From positions 620,001 to 684,000 of the forward strand of contig CAVRVS010000002.1 of assembly GCA_963724705.1 (NCBI GenBank): a DNA stretch of 64,000 nucleotides, given 5' to 3'. The position numbers and the translations under genes are program-made. The stretch comes from DASQPR01 sp963724705 (GTDB taxonomy: Bacteria > Actinomycetota > Actinomycetes > Mycobacteriales > Micromonosporaceae). The notes under the pieces were generated by a model. It was given only the letters and a program-made list of their open reading frames with translations. It was not told the DNA's origin and did no database searches. Of the stretch, positions 25,232-34,206 are shown in pieces (positions within the stretch are counted from its first letter, which is position 1; each line of letters starts with the position of its first letter).

Positions 25232-27925
25232 GTGGACACGACCAAATACGTGTACGACTTCGCCGAGGGCAACAAGGATCTGCGTGATCTGCTCGGTGGC
25301 AAAGGCGCGAACCTCGCCGAGATGACCAATCTCGGGTTGCCCGTCCCGCCCGGCTTCACCATCACCACCGAGGCCTGCCAGGCGTATCTCGCCGACGGCA
25401 AGGAGCCGGAGTCGCTCCGCTCCGAAGTAGACGAACATCTCGCGTCGTTGGAAGCCGCGATCGGTCGCAAGCTCGGCGACCCGTCCGATCCGTTGCTGGT
25501 GAGCGTACGGTCCGGGGCGGCGTTTTCGATGCCGGGCATGATGGAAACGGTGCTCAACGTCGGGCTCACCGATGCGAGCGTCGTCGGCCTCGCGCAGCAG
25601 GCCGGGGGAGACGAGCGATTCGCCTGGGACTCGTACCGACGGCTCATCCAGATGTTCGGCAAGACGGTCTGCGACGTTCCGGGCGAGGCGTTCGAGCATG
25701 CGCTCGATGACGCGAAGTCGGCCAAGGGTGTACGCAACGATGTCGATCTCGAAGCCGAGGATCTGCGCAAGCTCGTCGACGTGTACAAGAAGATCTTCGC
25801 GGACCACGCACGGCGCGACTTCCCGCAGAACCCGCGCGAGCAAATGGATCTCGCGACCAAGGCGGTCTTCGATTCGTGGAACGCCGAGCGCGCGGTGCTC
25901 TACCGTCGGCAGGAACGCATTCCCGCCGACCTGGGCACGGCCGTCAACATCGTCGCCATGGTGTTCGGCAATCTCGGCGCCGACTCGGGAACTGGCGTCG
26001 CGTTCACCCGCGACCCGGCGACCGGCGAACAGGGCGTCTATGGCGACTATCTCCAGAACGCGCAGGGCGAGGACGTCGTGGCCGGCATCCGTAATACCGT
26101 GCCGCTCGACCACCTGGACGAGATCGACAAGAAGAGCTATGACCAGCTGATGGGCATCATGGCCACGCTCGAAGGCCACTATCGCGATCTCTGCGACATC
26201 GAATTCACGATCGAGCGCGGCAAGCTGTGGATGCTGCAAACCCGGGTCGGCAAGCGCACCGCCGCTGCCGCATTCGTCATCGCGGCGCAACTGATCGATG
26301 AGGGCGTCATCGACCTGGACGAAGCGATGATGCGCGTGACCGGCGCGCAGCTCGCACAGTTGATGTTCCCGACTTTCGACACGTCCGGCCACCCGAAGCA
26401 GATGACGCGCGGCGTCGCGGCGTCACCGGGTGCCGCCGTGGGCCGGGTCGTGTTCACCGCGAAGCGGGCCGTCGAAGAAGCGGACAAGGGCGAGCGGGTC
26501 ATCCTCGTCCGCCGCGAAACGAACCCCGACGACCTGCGCGGAATGATTGCGGCGCAGGGCATCCTGACCAGCCGCGGCGGCAAGACCAGCCATGCCGCGG
26601 TCGTCGCCCGCGGCATGGGCAAGACGTGTGTCTGCGGCGCCGATGAGATGCAGGTCGACCTGGCCGGTGGCAAATTCACCGTCGGCACCACCACCATCGC
26701 CGAGGGCGATGTCATTTCCATCGACGGTACGTCCGGACGCGTGTACGCCGGCGAGGTGCCGGTTGAGCCGTCGCAGATCGTGAAGTACTTCGAGGGCTCT
26801 ATCGAGGCGGACGCGGATCCGTTGGTGGCAGCGGTGGATCGGATCCTGCGGCACGCGGACACGCGTCGCCGGCTCAAGGTACGGACGAACGCCGACAACG
26901 GCGATGACTCGGCCCGCGCCCGACGCTTCGGCGCTGAGGGCATCGGTTTGTGCCGGACCGAGCACATGTTCCTCGGCGACCGGCGCGCGCTCGTGGAGCG
27001 TTTGATCCTGGCGAACGAGGACGACGAGCGCCAGGACGCACTCGACAAGCTGATGCCGTTGCAGCGCAACGACTTCGTCGAGATTTTCCGTGCCATGTCC
27101 GGCCTGCCGGTGACGATCCGGCTGATCGACCCGCCGTTGCACGAGTTCCTACCGCCCCTGGAGGATCTCGCGGTCTCGGTCGCCGTCGCCGAGGCAACCG
27201 GAAAGCCGGATCAGCACGACAAGGCGCTGCTGGCCGCCGTACGCCGCATGCACGAAGAGAACCCGATGCTCGGCCTGCGCGGCGTACGCCTCGGGTTGGT
27301 GGTCCCGGGCCTGTTCAACATGCAGGTGCGCGCGATCGCTGAGGCGGCCGTCGCGGTGAAGAAGGAAGGCGGCGACCCGCACCCCGAAATCATGGTGCCG
27401 TTGGTCGGCGCCGTTCAGGAGTTGGAGACGGTCAAGCACGACGCGGACCAGGTGCTGCGCGACGTCGCGGCGGAATCCGGCGTCAACGTGCACACGCTGA
27501 TCGGCACGATGATCGAGGTGCCCCGGGCCGCACTGACCGCCGGACAGATAGCCGAGGCGGCCGAGTTCTTCTCATTCGGCACGAACGACCTCACCCAGAT
27601 GGGGTGGGGCTTCTCCCGCGACGACGTGGAGAGCTCGTTCTTCACGCGCTACCTCGATCTCGGCATCTTCGGCATCTCTCCCTTCGAGTCGATCGATCGC
27701 GACGGCATCGGGCGGCTCATCTCGATCGCCGTACAGGAAGGTCGCGCGACGCGGCCTGATCTGAAGATCGGGGTGTGCGGCGAGCACGGTGGCGATCCGG
27801 ATTCGGTGCACTTCTTCGACGAGGTCGGCCTCGACTATGTGTCGTGCTCGCCGTTCCGCGTGCCGGTCGCGCGGTTGGAAGCCGGACGCGCCGTCGTCGA
27901 AGCGTCCGCGTCCGACAGCCGCTAG
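25232..27925 (+). CDS. ppdK: pyruvate, phosphate dikinase
   Basis: An 897-residue PPDK, full family length, interconverting pyruvate, ATP and phosphate with PEP, AMP and pyrophosphate. The N-terminal ATP-grasp region starts YVYDFAEGN and has LLGGKGANLAEM. The swivelling domain carries the phospho-His in GGKTSHAAVVARGMGK (His 454 of this reading). The PEP/pyruvate barrel has GLCRTEHMF, FGTNDLTQM, and the catalytic Cys in GVCGEHGGD (Cys 849). GTG 25232 is preceded by TGGAGG. It supports gluconeogenic flux or anaplerosis. No PPDK regulatory protein gene is adjacent. Confidence 0.97.
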   Translation: MDTTKYVYDFAEGNKDLRDLLGGKGANLAEMTNLGLPVPPGFTITTEACQAYLADGKEPESLRSEVDEHLASLEAAIGRKLGDPSDPLLVSVRSGAAFSMPGMMETVLNVGLTDASVVGLAQQAGGDERFAWDSYRRLIQMFGKTVCDVPGEAFEHALDDAKSAKGVRNDVDLEAEDLRKLVDVYKKIFADHARRDFPQNPREQMDLATKAVFDSWNAERAVLYRRQERIPADLGTAVNIVAMVFGNLGADSGTGVAFTRDPATGEQGVYGDYLQNAQGEDVVAGIRNTVPLDHLDEIDKKSYDQLMGIMATLEGHYRDLCDIEFTIERGKLWMLQTRVGKRTAAAAFVIAAQLIDEGVIDLDEAMMRVTGAQLAQLMFPTFDTSGHPKQMTRGVAASPGAAVGRVVFTAKRAVEEADKGERVILVRRETNPDDLRGMIAAQGILTSRGGKTSHAAVVARGMGKTCVCGADEMQVDLAGGKFTVGTTTIAEGDVISIDGTSGRVYAGEVPVEPSQIVKYFEGSIEADADPLVAAVDRILRHADTRRRLKVRTNADNGDDSARARRFGAEGIGLCRTEHMFLGDRRALVERLILANEDDERQDALDKLMPLQRNDFVEIFRAMSGLPVTIRLIDPPLHEFLPPLEDLAVSVAVAEATGKPDQHDKALLAAVRRMHEENPMLGLRGVRLGLVVPGLFNMQVRAIAEAAVAVKKEGGDPHPEIMVPLVGAVQELETVKHDADQVLRDVAAESGVNVHTLIGTMIEVPRAALTAGQIAEAAEFFSFGTNDLTQMGWGFSRDDVESSFFTRYLDLGIFGISPFESIDRDGIGRLISIAVQEGRATRPDLKIGVCGEHGGDPDSVHFFDEVGLDYVSCSPFRVPVARLEAGRAVVEASASDSR

Positions 27926-28027
27926 GTGCCGGAACGCTGCTCGCGACTGCGACATTCGGCGCTTCGAGCACCAGTTCCGCACATTCGCGGCGGCGAAGTC
28001 GCGGCGATATTCGTTTGCCCGCGGCCG

Positions 28028-28033
28028 TACTTT
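28028..28033 (+). promoter_or_regulatory. -10 of leaderless GNAT operon
   Basis: TACTTT followed by six bases and GTG 28040. Confidence 0.6.
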
Positions 28034-28039
28034 CGAGGG

Positions 28040-28975
28040 GTGGAGGAATTCCGGACCAGACCATTCGCCGACGGCGATGCCGAGGCCGTGGCGGACCTGC
28101 TGAACGCGGCCGAGGTCGCGCACGGTGGCGAGCCGGGATCCACTCCGGGGGAGATCAGGGGATACGCCGGCATGTTGCTCGGCGACGGCAAGGGCGACTC
28201 CCGCCTCTACGTGACCGATGACGACGCGCTGGCGGCGGTCGCCTTCATTGGTTTGCCGCCGCCGGGCGGCACCAAGGCGGACCTCATCGGCGGTGTAGCC
28301 CCGAGCGCGGAGGGTCGCGGGCTCGGCCGGACGCTTCTCACCTGGCAACTGGAGCGCGTCGCCGCCCTTCGCGCCACCCTGCAGCCGGATGCCGAGTGGC
28401 ATGCCGAAACCGGCGTCGGATCCGAGAACGCCGCTGGGATCCGCCTCATGGAGCGGTCCGGTGGCAGCGCGGTGCGATACGGCTTCCAGATGGAGGCGCC
28501 AGCCCGTGATGTCCCGCCGGTCGATGTCCCCGAGGGATTCCGCGTCGTGCCATATTCGGAGTCGCTTGGTCCCGCGTTGCACGCCGCGCACACGGAGGCG
28601 TTCGGCGATCACTGGGGCTTTCAGGGTCGTCCGTTCGACAATTGGGCGCCCGGCACGATCCACTCCGACGTCTTCCGGGGCGACCTGTCCCGCATCGCCC
28701 TCGATGGCGATCAGATCGCGGCGTACGTCCTGGCCTACGACGGCGTCGGGGGTTCGGTCTACATCGGTCAGGTCGGCGCCCGTCGTCCGTGGCGGAAGCG
28801 AGGGTTGGCCAGTGCTTTGCTGTCCGACTCGGTCCGGGCCGCCGCCGCGGCTGGGTCACCGTCGGCGTCGCTCGGTGTGGATGCGGAGAGCCCGACCGGC
28901 GCCGTCGGTGTCTACGAACGGCTCGGCTTCCAGATCCGACACAAGGTCGTGGTCTTTCACTGGACGGTGGCGTGA
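28040..28975 (+). CDS. double-GNAT acetyltransferase, paralogue 1
   Basis: A 311-residue protein made of two GNAT domains, the architecture of mycothiol synthase MshD. The N-domain acetyl-CoA loop is SAEGRGLGRTLL and the C-domain loop is RRPWRKRGLASALL; the latter keeps the full R/Q-x-x-G-x-A pattern. The C-terminus ends with SPTGAVGVYERLGF, typical of GNAT beta-6/7. GTG 28040 lies six bases after TACTTT. It is first in a run of three close paralogues separated by 1 and 4 bases, so they are surely one operon. Substrates are unknown; the true mshD may be elsewhere. Confidence 0.82.
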   Translation: MEEFRTRPFADGDAEAVADLLNAAEVAHGGEPGSTPGEIRGYAGMLLGDGKGDSRLYVTDDDALAAVAFIGLPPPGGTKADLIGGVAPSAEGRGLGRTLLTWQLERVAALRATLQPDAEWHAETGVGSENAAGIRLMERSGGSAVRYGFQMEAPARDVPPVDVPEGFRVVPYSESLGPALHAAHTEAFGDHWGFQGRPFDNWAPGTIHSDVFRGDLSRIALDGDQIAAYVLAYDGVGGSVYIGQVGARRPWRKRGLASALLSDSVRAAAAAGSPSASLGVDAESPTGAVGVYERLGFQIRHKVVVFHWTVA

Positions 28976-28976
28976 C

Positions 28977-29918
28977 ATGACAGAACAGCTCACGATCCGT
29001 CCGTACGTTGAATCTGACGCCGAGGCGATCGCGGATCTGATGAACGCGGTCGACGCCAAGCATGGCGCCGAAGCCGGCTGGACCGGTGGCGAGATTCGCA
29101 GCTTCATCAAGGCCTGGCTGCGCGACCCGGCAACCGACTCCCGGCTGGTCGTGACGCCCGATGGTGAGCTGGCCGCGGCCGGCATCGTGTCGCCACCACC
29201 CGAGGGCGGCCAGCGGGCCGACATGCTCGGCGGCGTGCACCCGACCTACCAGGGTCGCGGTCTCGGCCGGGAGCTGCTGGCCTGGCAGTACGGCCGGGCC
29301 CGGCAATTGCACTCCGACATCGCGCCGAGCGATCAATGGCACGTCGAGGCGGGCGCGAGTGTCGACGACACGGCGGCCATCCGCCTCTTCGAGCGGCTCG
29401 ACTTCGGGCCGGTCCGCTACTTCTTCGAGATGATCGCGCCATTGGACGGTCAGCGGCCGGAGATGGTGCTGCCCGACGGTCTCGCTGCAACGCCGTACGT
29501 GCCGGACCTCGCGAAGCAACTCTACGAGGCGCACATGGAAGCGTTCAGCGACCATTGGGGCTTTCAACGTCGACCGTTCGAGAAGTGGGTCATCCGCACG
29601 GTGGAATCCGAGGAATTCCGGCCGGACCTGACCCGGATCGCGTTCGACGGTGACCAGATTGCGGGCTATGTGCTGGCGTACGACAACGTCGAAGGGCGCG
29701 AATACATCGGGCAGGTCGGCACCCGGCGGCCCTGGCGCAAGCGCGGCCTCGCCAGTGCGCTGATCTCGGCGTCACTCGCGGCGGCCGTCGCGGACGGAAA
29801 GTCGAGCGCTTCGCTCGGTGTGGACGCGGACAGCCCGACTGGTGCGGTCGGCGTCTACGAGCGCCTCGGTTTCGAGGTCAAGCACAAGTTCGTCTCTTAT
29901 CGGAGATCGGTGGAGTAG
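28977..29918 (+). CDS. double-GNAT acetyltransferase, paralogue 2
   Basis: A 313-residue paralogue of its two neighbours. The N-domain loop is HPTYQGRGLGRELL and the C-domain loop RRPWRKRGLASALI. Shared blocks such as DHWGFQRRPFEKW, DGDQIAGYVLAYDNV and LGVDADSPTGAVGVYERLGF show recent duplication, while the N-terminal halves have diverged more. One base separates its ATG from the previous stop. Two acetyl-CoA sites per chain are expected from MshD, where only the C-domain is catalytic; that may hold here because the C-domain motif is better preserved. Confidence 0.82.
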   Translation: MTEQLTIRPYVESDAEAIADLMNAVDAKHGAEAGWTGGEIRSFIKAWLRDPATDSRLVVTPDGELAAAGIVSPPPEGGQRADMLGGVHPTYQGRGLGRELLAWQYGRARQLHSDIAPSDQWHVEAGASVDDTAAIRLFERLDFGPVRYFFEMIAPLDGQRPEMVLPDGLAATPYVPDLAKQLYEAHMEAFSDHWGFQRRPFEKWVIRTVESEEFRPDLTRIAFDGDQIAGYVLAYDNVEGREYIGQVGTRRPWRKRGLASALISASLAAAVADGKSSASLGVDADSPTGAVGVYERLGFEVKHKFVSYRRSVE

Positions 29919-29922
29919 CGCG

Positions 29923-30858
29923 ATGTCGGAATTTAAAACGCGCCCGTACACGGACGCCGACGCGCCCGCGATCGCCGCACTGCAAAACGTGCGTGAGGTC
30001 GCCGTCGGCGGCGAACCGATATACAGCGCGGCCGAGATCCGCGACGTCGTCGTCGCGCTCACCCGCGACATCGATGCCGATACGCGGCTCGTGTTTGCCG
30101 ACGACGGTGCGCTCGCCGCGTTTGCCATGGTCGCGCCGCCGCCCGACGGTGGCGTACTCGGCGATACCTTCGCCGGCGTACATCCCGATTGGACGGGCCG
30201 GGGCATCGGCCGCGAACTGGTCGGCTGGGAGATCGACCGGCTGCGCGAGTTGCGCGATGAGATCGCACCCGGTGCGGGATGGTCGGTCGACGTCGGTTCG
30301 AGCGTCAAGGAAACGCAGGCCACGCACCTCTTCGAACGCTTCGGCATGCGGCCGGTGCGCTATTTCTTCGAGATGGTCGCGCCGATCGCCCAGGTCACGC
30401 CGACCGAGATGCCGGCCGGATTCCGCGTCGTGGCGTACTCACCCGATCTGGCTCACCAGCTTTACGAGGCGGTCGAAGAGGCGTTCCGCGACCACTGGGG
30501 TCACGAAGACCGCCCGTTCGATCAGTGGCGGGCCTGGAGCGTCGACTCGGAACTGTTCCGGTCCGAACATTCGCGAATCGCGTTCGATGGTGACGACATC
30601 GCCGCAGCTGTCCTGTGTTACGACAACGCGGTCGGCCACCACTACATCGGCTCGGTGGCCACCCGTCGGCCGTGGCGTAAGCGTGGTCTGGCCAGCGCGC
30701 TGATGTCGGAGACGATTGCGTTGGCGGCCGCCGACGGCAAGACGGTCACGTCCCTCGGCGTCGACGCCGACAACCCGACCGGCGCGCTCGGCGTCTACGA
30801 ACGGCTCGGCTTCGCCGTACGCCAGCGGTGGGTTGTCCACCGGCTGATTCTCGACTAG
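29923..30858 (+). CDS. double-GNAT acetyltransferase, paralogue 3
   Basis: A 311-residue third paralogue. Loops are HPDWTGRGIGREL (N-domain) and RRPWRKRGLASALM (C-domain); DHWGHEDRPFDQW and LGVDADNPTGALGVYERLGF repeat the family blocks. The ATG at 29923 lies four bases after the previous stop. Differences concentrate in the first 60 residues and around residues 60-80, the likely substrate-facing part, suggesting different acyl acceptors for the three proteins. Confidence 0.82.
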   Translation: MSEFKTRPYTDADAPAIAALQNVREVAVGGEPIYSAAEIRDVVVALTRDIDADTRLVFADDGALAAFAMVAPPPDGGVLGDTFAGVHPDWTGRGIGRELVGWEIDRLRELRDEIAPGAGWSVDVGSSVKETQATHLFERFGMRPVRYFFEMVAPIAQVTPTEMPAGFRVVAYSPDLAHQLYEAVEEAFRDHWGHEDRPFDQWRAWSVDSELFRSEHSRIAFDGDDIAAAVLCYDNAVGHHYIGSVATRRPWRKRGLASALMSETIALAAADGKTVTSLGVDADNPTGALGVYERLGFAVRQRWVVHRLILD

Positions 30859-30886
30859 CCGCCGGCGGACACGCACGAGCCGGCCG

Positions 30887-32086
30887 TCAGGCGTCGAGCC
30901 CCTCGCCGTCAATGTCGACGCCCAGCGCCCGATATTGATCGACGATCATGCCCCGCTGCGCCGGATCGGAGACGTAGCGCAGTGTTCGTCGCAAGTTGTC
31001 GATCAGCATCTCGTGCATCTGCGGAGCGAGTGCCGCAAAGCCGGAACCGGCGGCAGGCATTGACCCCCCGAACGCGGCCGTCGGATAGGCGGAGGCTCTC
31101 GGATGGGCGTGGGCGGCCGGTCCGGCCGGCGGATAGGCGGTCGCGGCCGCTTCAGGCGGTGGATACGCCGGCACCGGAGCGTCGCCCGCGTGCGCTGCCG
31201 ATGCGTCGCCGTCGTCGGGTTGCGGATACGTCGCGGGCCACCCGGTCCCGTGATGCTCGTGCATCGCCGCCATGATCTGCGCGCTGATCGATTGCTGGCG
31301 CGCCATCCGATCCTGTGCCGCCGACATCGATGCCGACATCCGGTCGGCCAGCTGCGTGGCGACCGACGGTACGTCGCCCCACTGCACGTCGACGTCATTC
31401 GGGTCGGTCGCAGAGACGAGGGCCGGCAGCCCGGCACCGGTGATGTCCGACTGTCGCCGCGGGAACTTGAAGTGTCGGACGAGGACCGCGTAGGGCGGCC
31501 GGCCGGGGATGTTCACCGCGAGCACTGCTTCGCTGTTGCGGTGCACGGTGATTTCGGTCGTCGACGGACCTGGCTCGGAGCCACCGATCTCCATGCGTCC
31601 TCGAATAGTGGCGACGAGCACGACCGCGCGCAGCTTTCCGGCCACAGGCGGTGCGGCCGCGGCGGCGGTCATCAGTTCGCCGAACCGGTCCTGGCGTCGC
31701 GTGCCGGTGTCTTCGCGGGTGAGGCCGACCGCCTGTGCGACCCGACGTCCGGCGGCGAACGGATCCGCCAGTGCCGGATCGTTCGCGGCGACACGATCGG
31801 ACATGCTCGCCACCGACGTCCAGTCCACGTCGAATTCGGTCGGCCGGGCCGGGTCGACGAGCACGGTCACGTCCATTCCCCGTACCAGCCAATGATCGTC
31901 CGCGAACCGGAACGTGCCCGCGACCTCGACCGGCCCGGAGCCGAGATCGACGATGACGCGGATGGTCCCGCGCGACAGCGCACCGTGGTGCGGGGCACCC
32001 TGCGGCGGCGCTTCGACGTGCGTTACCAGGGCGGGGCGACGAAGCACGGTGTTCGAGGGTGCGGCGGCTCGGTGGAACAGCTTCAT
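30887..32086 (-). CDS. unknown protein with internally repeated domain and Pro/Ala-rich linker
   Basis: A 399-residue protein I do not recognise. Two segments resemble each other: GMDVTVLVDPARPTEFDVDW then SVASMSDRVAAND near residues 70-105, and GLPALVSATDPNDVDVQW then SVATQLADRMS near residues 225-260. Both read as a beta-strand-rich module with a conserved V-D-x-x-W and a following helix. A Pro/Ala/Tyr-rich linker (AYPPPEAAATAYPPAG) leads to a C-terminal helical piece, QMHEMLIDNLRRTLRYVSDPAQRGMIVDQYRALGV. No signal peptide or membrane helix. ATG 32086 has GGAGAG upstream. It is divergent from dgt; nothing ties their functions. Confidence 0.7.
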   Translation of the reverse strand: MKLFHRAAAPSNTVLRRPALVTHVEAPPQGAPHHGALSRGTIRVIVDLGSGPVEVAGTFRFADDHWLVRGMDVTVLVDPARPTEFDVDWTSVASMSDRVAANDPALADPFAAGRRVAQAVGLTREDTGTRRQDRFGELMTAAAAAPPVAGKLRAVVLVATIRGRMEIGGSEPGPSTTEITVHRNSEAVLAVNIPGRPPYAVLVRHFKFPRRQSDITGAGLPALVSATDPNDVDVQWGDVPSVATQLADRMSASMSAAQDRMARQQSISAQIMAAMHEHHGTGWPATYPQPDDGDASAAHAGDAPVPAYPPPEAAATAYPPAGPAAHAHPRASAYPTAAFGGSMPAAGSGFAALAPQMHEMLIDNLRRTLRYVSDPAQRGMIVDQYRALGVDIDGEGLDA

Positions 32087-32226
32087 AGCACTCTCCGATG
32101 CTTCACAAGTGCGCGCGATGTTACGGCTGCGTAGGGTCGCCCGGACGCGATCGATCGGGCATCCGACAGTGCGGGGCCGGCGATCGGTCAACGCGCCGCC
32201 GCGCGGCCGACTCGGATCCATGGCGC

Positions 32227-32232
32227 TAGGCT
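32227..32232 (+). promoter_or_regulatory. -10 of leaderless dgt
   Basis: TAGGCT followed by eight bases and ATG 32241. Confidence 0.5.
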
Positions 32233-32240
32233 CGGCGCTG

Positions 32241-33503
32241 ATGACCAGCGCAGGAGACATCGACGGGCGACCGCGCGACGACGAGCGTTTCGTCGATGAG
32301 GCACCCAAAGACCCCACGACGCTGCCGATCGAGGCGCGTCGTTCGCCGTTTCAGCGTGACCGTGCACGGGTGCTGCACTCGGCAGCATTCCGCCGACTCG
32401 CGGCCAAAACCCAGGTGCATATGGCCGGTACGGACGATTTTCTGCGCACCCGACTGACCCATTCGCTGGAGGTCGCTCAACTGGCGCGGGAGATGGGGTT
32501 GCGGCTCGGCTGCGACCCGGACGTCGTCGACACCGCCGGTCTCGCTCACGACCTCGGGCATCCGCCCTTCGGCCACAACGGCGAAGATGCGCTGAACGAG
32601 GTGGCTCAGGCGTGCGGCGGATTCGAGGGCAACGCGCAGACGCTGCGGGTGCTAAGCCGGATCGAGGCGAAGGTTCTCGGCGCCGACGGCGCATCGGCCG
32701 GTCTGAATCTGACCCGGGCGACGCTCGACGCCTGCTGCAAATATCCGTGGACGGTCGACGCCGGGCAGCGCAAGTTCGGTGTGTACGACGACGACCTGCC
32801 GGTCTTCACCTGGCTACGGGCGCAGGCGACCTCGCCATTGCGTACGTGCCTCGAGGCCCAGGTGATGGACTGGGCCGACGACGTGGCGTATTCCGTGCAT
32901 GACGTGGAGGACGGCATCCACGGCGGCTATCTGCGGCTGGCGCTGCTGCGCGACGACGAGTCGGAGCGGCAGGCGCTGTGTACCGACGTTGCGTCGGCGT
33001 ATTCGGCCGAGTCGGCCGGCGATCTCGCGGCCGTGCTCGATGAGGTCCTCGACGATCCGGCGCTCGCCCCGATGTACGCGTTCGACGGCAGCCATCGCGC
33101 CCTGGTCGGGCTCAAGCAGGCGACCAGCGTGCTGACCGGCCGGTTTGTCGCGGCCGCCTTGACGGCGACGTTCCGAGCCAGCGGAGAGCAGCCGTTGTGC
33201 CGTTACGACGCGAACCTCGTCGTGCCACGGCGGACCCGGGCCGAGTGCGCCCTGCTCAAGGGACTGGCCCTGCGCTACGTCATGCGCCGTCCCGGCGCTC
33301 GCGAGCGCTACGCCGAGCAGTTCGACACGCTGGTCGAACTCGTCGGCGCGCTGACCGTACGCGGTGCCGACGCGCTCGACCCGGTCTTCGCGCCGCTGTG
33401 GCGTACGGCTCCGGACGACGCGTCCCGCCTACGCGTCGTCATCGACCAGGTCGCGAGCCTCACCGATCCGGCCGCGATCGCGTGGCACCGGCGGCTGTGC
33501 TGA
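32241..33503 (+). CDS. dgt: deoxyguanosinetriphosphate triphosphohydrolase-like protein
   Basis: A 420-residue HD-domain dNTP triphosphohydrolase. The first metal-site His is in RLTHSLEV (His 74), the HD pair in LAHDLGHPPFGHNGE (His 103, Asp 104), and the last Asp in MDWADDVAYSVHDVEDG. R-S-P-F-Q-R-D-R-A-R-V and HSAAFRRLAAKTQV near the N-terminus are also conserved. It hydrolyses dNTPs to nucleosides and triphosphate and helps set dNTP pools. ATG 32241 follows TAGGCT by eight bases. Its last 75 bases overlap the convergent Nudix gene. In related genomes dnaG follows dgt, but not here. Confidence 0.93.
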   Translation: MTSAGDIDGRPRDDERFVDEAPKDPTTLPIEARRSPFQRDRARVLHSAAFRRLAAKTQVHMAGTDDFLRTRLTHSLEVAQLAREMGLRLGCDPDVVDTAGLAHDLGHPPFGHNGEDALNEVAQACGGFEGNAQTLRVLSRIEAKVLGADGASAGLNLTRATLDACCKYPWTVDAGQRKFGVYDDDLPVFTWLRAQATSPLRTCLEAQVMDWADDVAYSVHDVEDGIHGGYLRLALLRDDESERQALCTDVASAYSAESAGDLAAVLDEVLDDPALAPMYAFDGSHRALVGLKQATSVLTGRFVAAALTATFRASGEQPLCRYDANLVVPRRTRAECALLKGLALRYVMRRPGARERYAEQFDTLVELVGALTVRGADALDPVFAPLWRTAPDDASRLRVVIDQVASLTDPAAIAWHRRLC

Positions 33504-34100
33504 CGCGGTGCCGGTGCGCATGCCGGTGCCCTGGGCCGCGTGCCGCCGCAGCGCAGAGCCCAGCTTCGCCGCGATCCGCGGCGACCTGATCTCGTCGATC
33601 GGAATCCACTGGAAGCCGCTCACCTCTTCCCACTGCAACCTCACCTCGGCCGCCGCCGCCAACCGGAACGCGTACCGGAGATCGAAGTGATAGTGCTTCG
33701 CCTCGCGTTTGTTCCGGTTCGCCGGGATCGGGTGCACGTCGATGTCGATGGGGCCGGCCGCGCTGGTATCGCTGCCCAGTAGGGCTGTCGCGTCGAGGAT
33801 CACGCCGGTTTCTTCGGCCAGCTCGCGGACCGCGGCGTCGAGGAGGTTGCTGTCCACCGGCTCCAAGTGGCCGCCCGGCTGTAACCACTTGGCGAAGACG
33901 TTGTGCCAGATCCGCAGCATGCGGCCGTCGTCGTCGACCACCAGTGCCGAAGCGGTCAGATGCCCCGGGTACGCCGTACGGTCGGTGATCGGGAGCACGG
34001 CGTCGAGCTGGTTCAGCAGTGGTCGAAGGTGCTCGCGTTCGTCCGGATGCCGCTCGACGTACCCATGCACGACGGCGAGGATCTCATCGCGTTCGATCAT
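33429..34100 (-). CDS. Nudix hydrolase
   Basis: A 223-residue Nudix protein. The box is present from LQPGGHLEP to AAVRELAEETGV, with the catalytic REL-x-EE helix intact and one extra residue between the Gly and Glu parts, as in a known subfamily. Before it lie HLTASALVVDDDGRMLRIWHNVFAKW, after it a conserved beta-strand HYHFDLRYAFRL. Substrate unknown. The gene is convergent with dgt and its 3' end overlaps dgt by 75 bases, so its disordered tail is coded antisense to the dgt end. Confidence 0.88.
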   Translation of the reverse strand: MIERDEILAVVHGYVERHPDEREHLRPLLNQLDAVLPITDRTAYPGHLTASALVVDDDGRMLRIWHNVFAKWLQPGGHLEPVDSNLLDAAVRELAEETGVILDATALLGSDTSAAGPIDIDVHPIPANRNKREAKHYHFDLRYAFRLAAAAEVRLQWEEVSGFQWIPIDEIRSPRIAAKLGSALRRHAAQGTGMRTGTASAQPPVPRDRGRIGEARDLVDDDA

Positions 34101-34137
34101 CGGGAGCCGACCGCCGCGGGTTCACGACACGGTTGGG

Positions 34138-34206
34138 CGGGGCCGTTCACCGAGCGGGGCCGTTTACCAAGGGGCCGTTCACCGGGCGGCCGCGTTCACC
34201 GGGCGG
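34138..34206 (-). repeat. four tandem copies of a gene end with stop codon
   Basis: On the minus strand about 16-bp units of the type GCCCGGTGAACGGCCCC follow each other: the first contains the TGA of the gene ending at 34196, and the next three repeat TGA, TAA and TGA in the same place. Confidence 0.8.
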
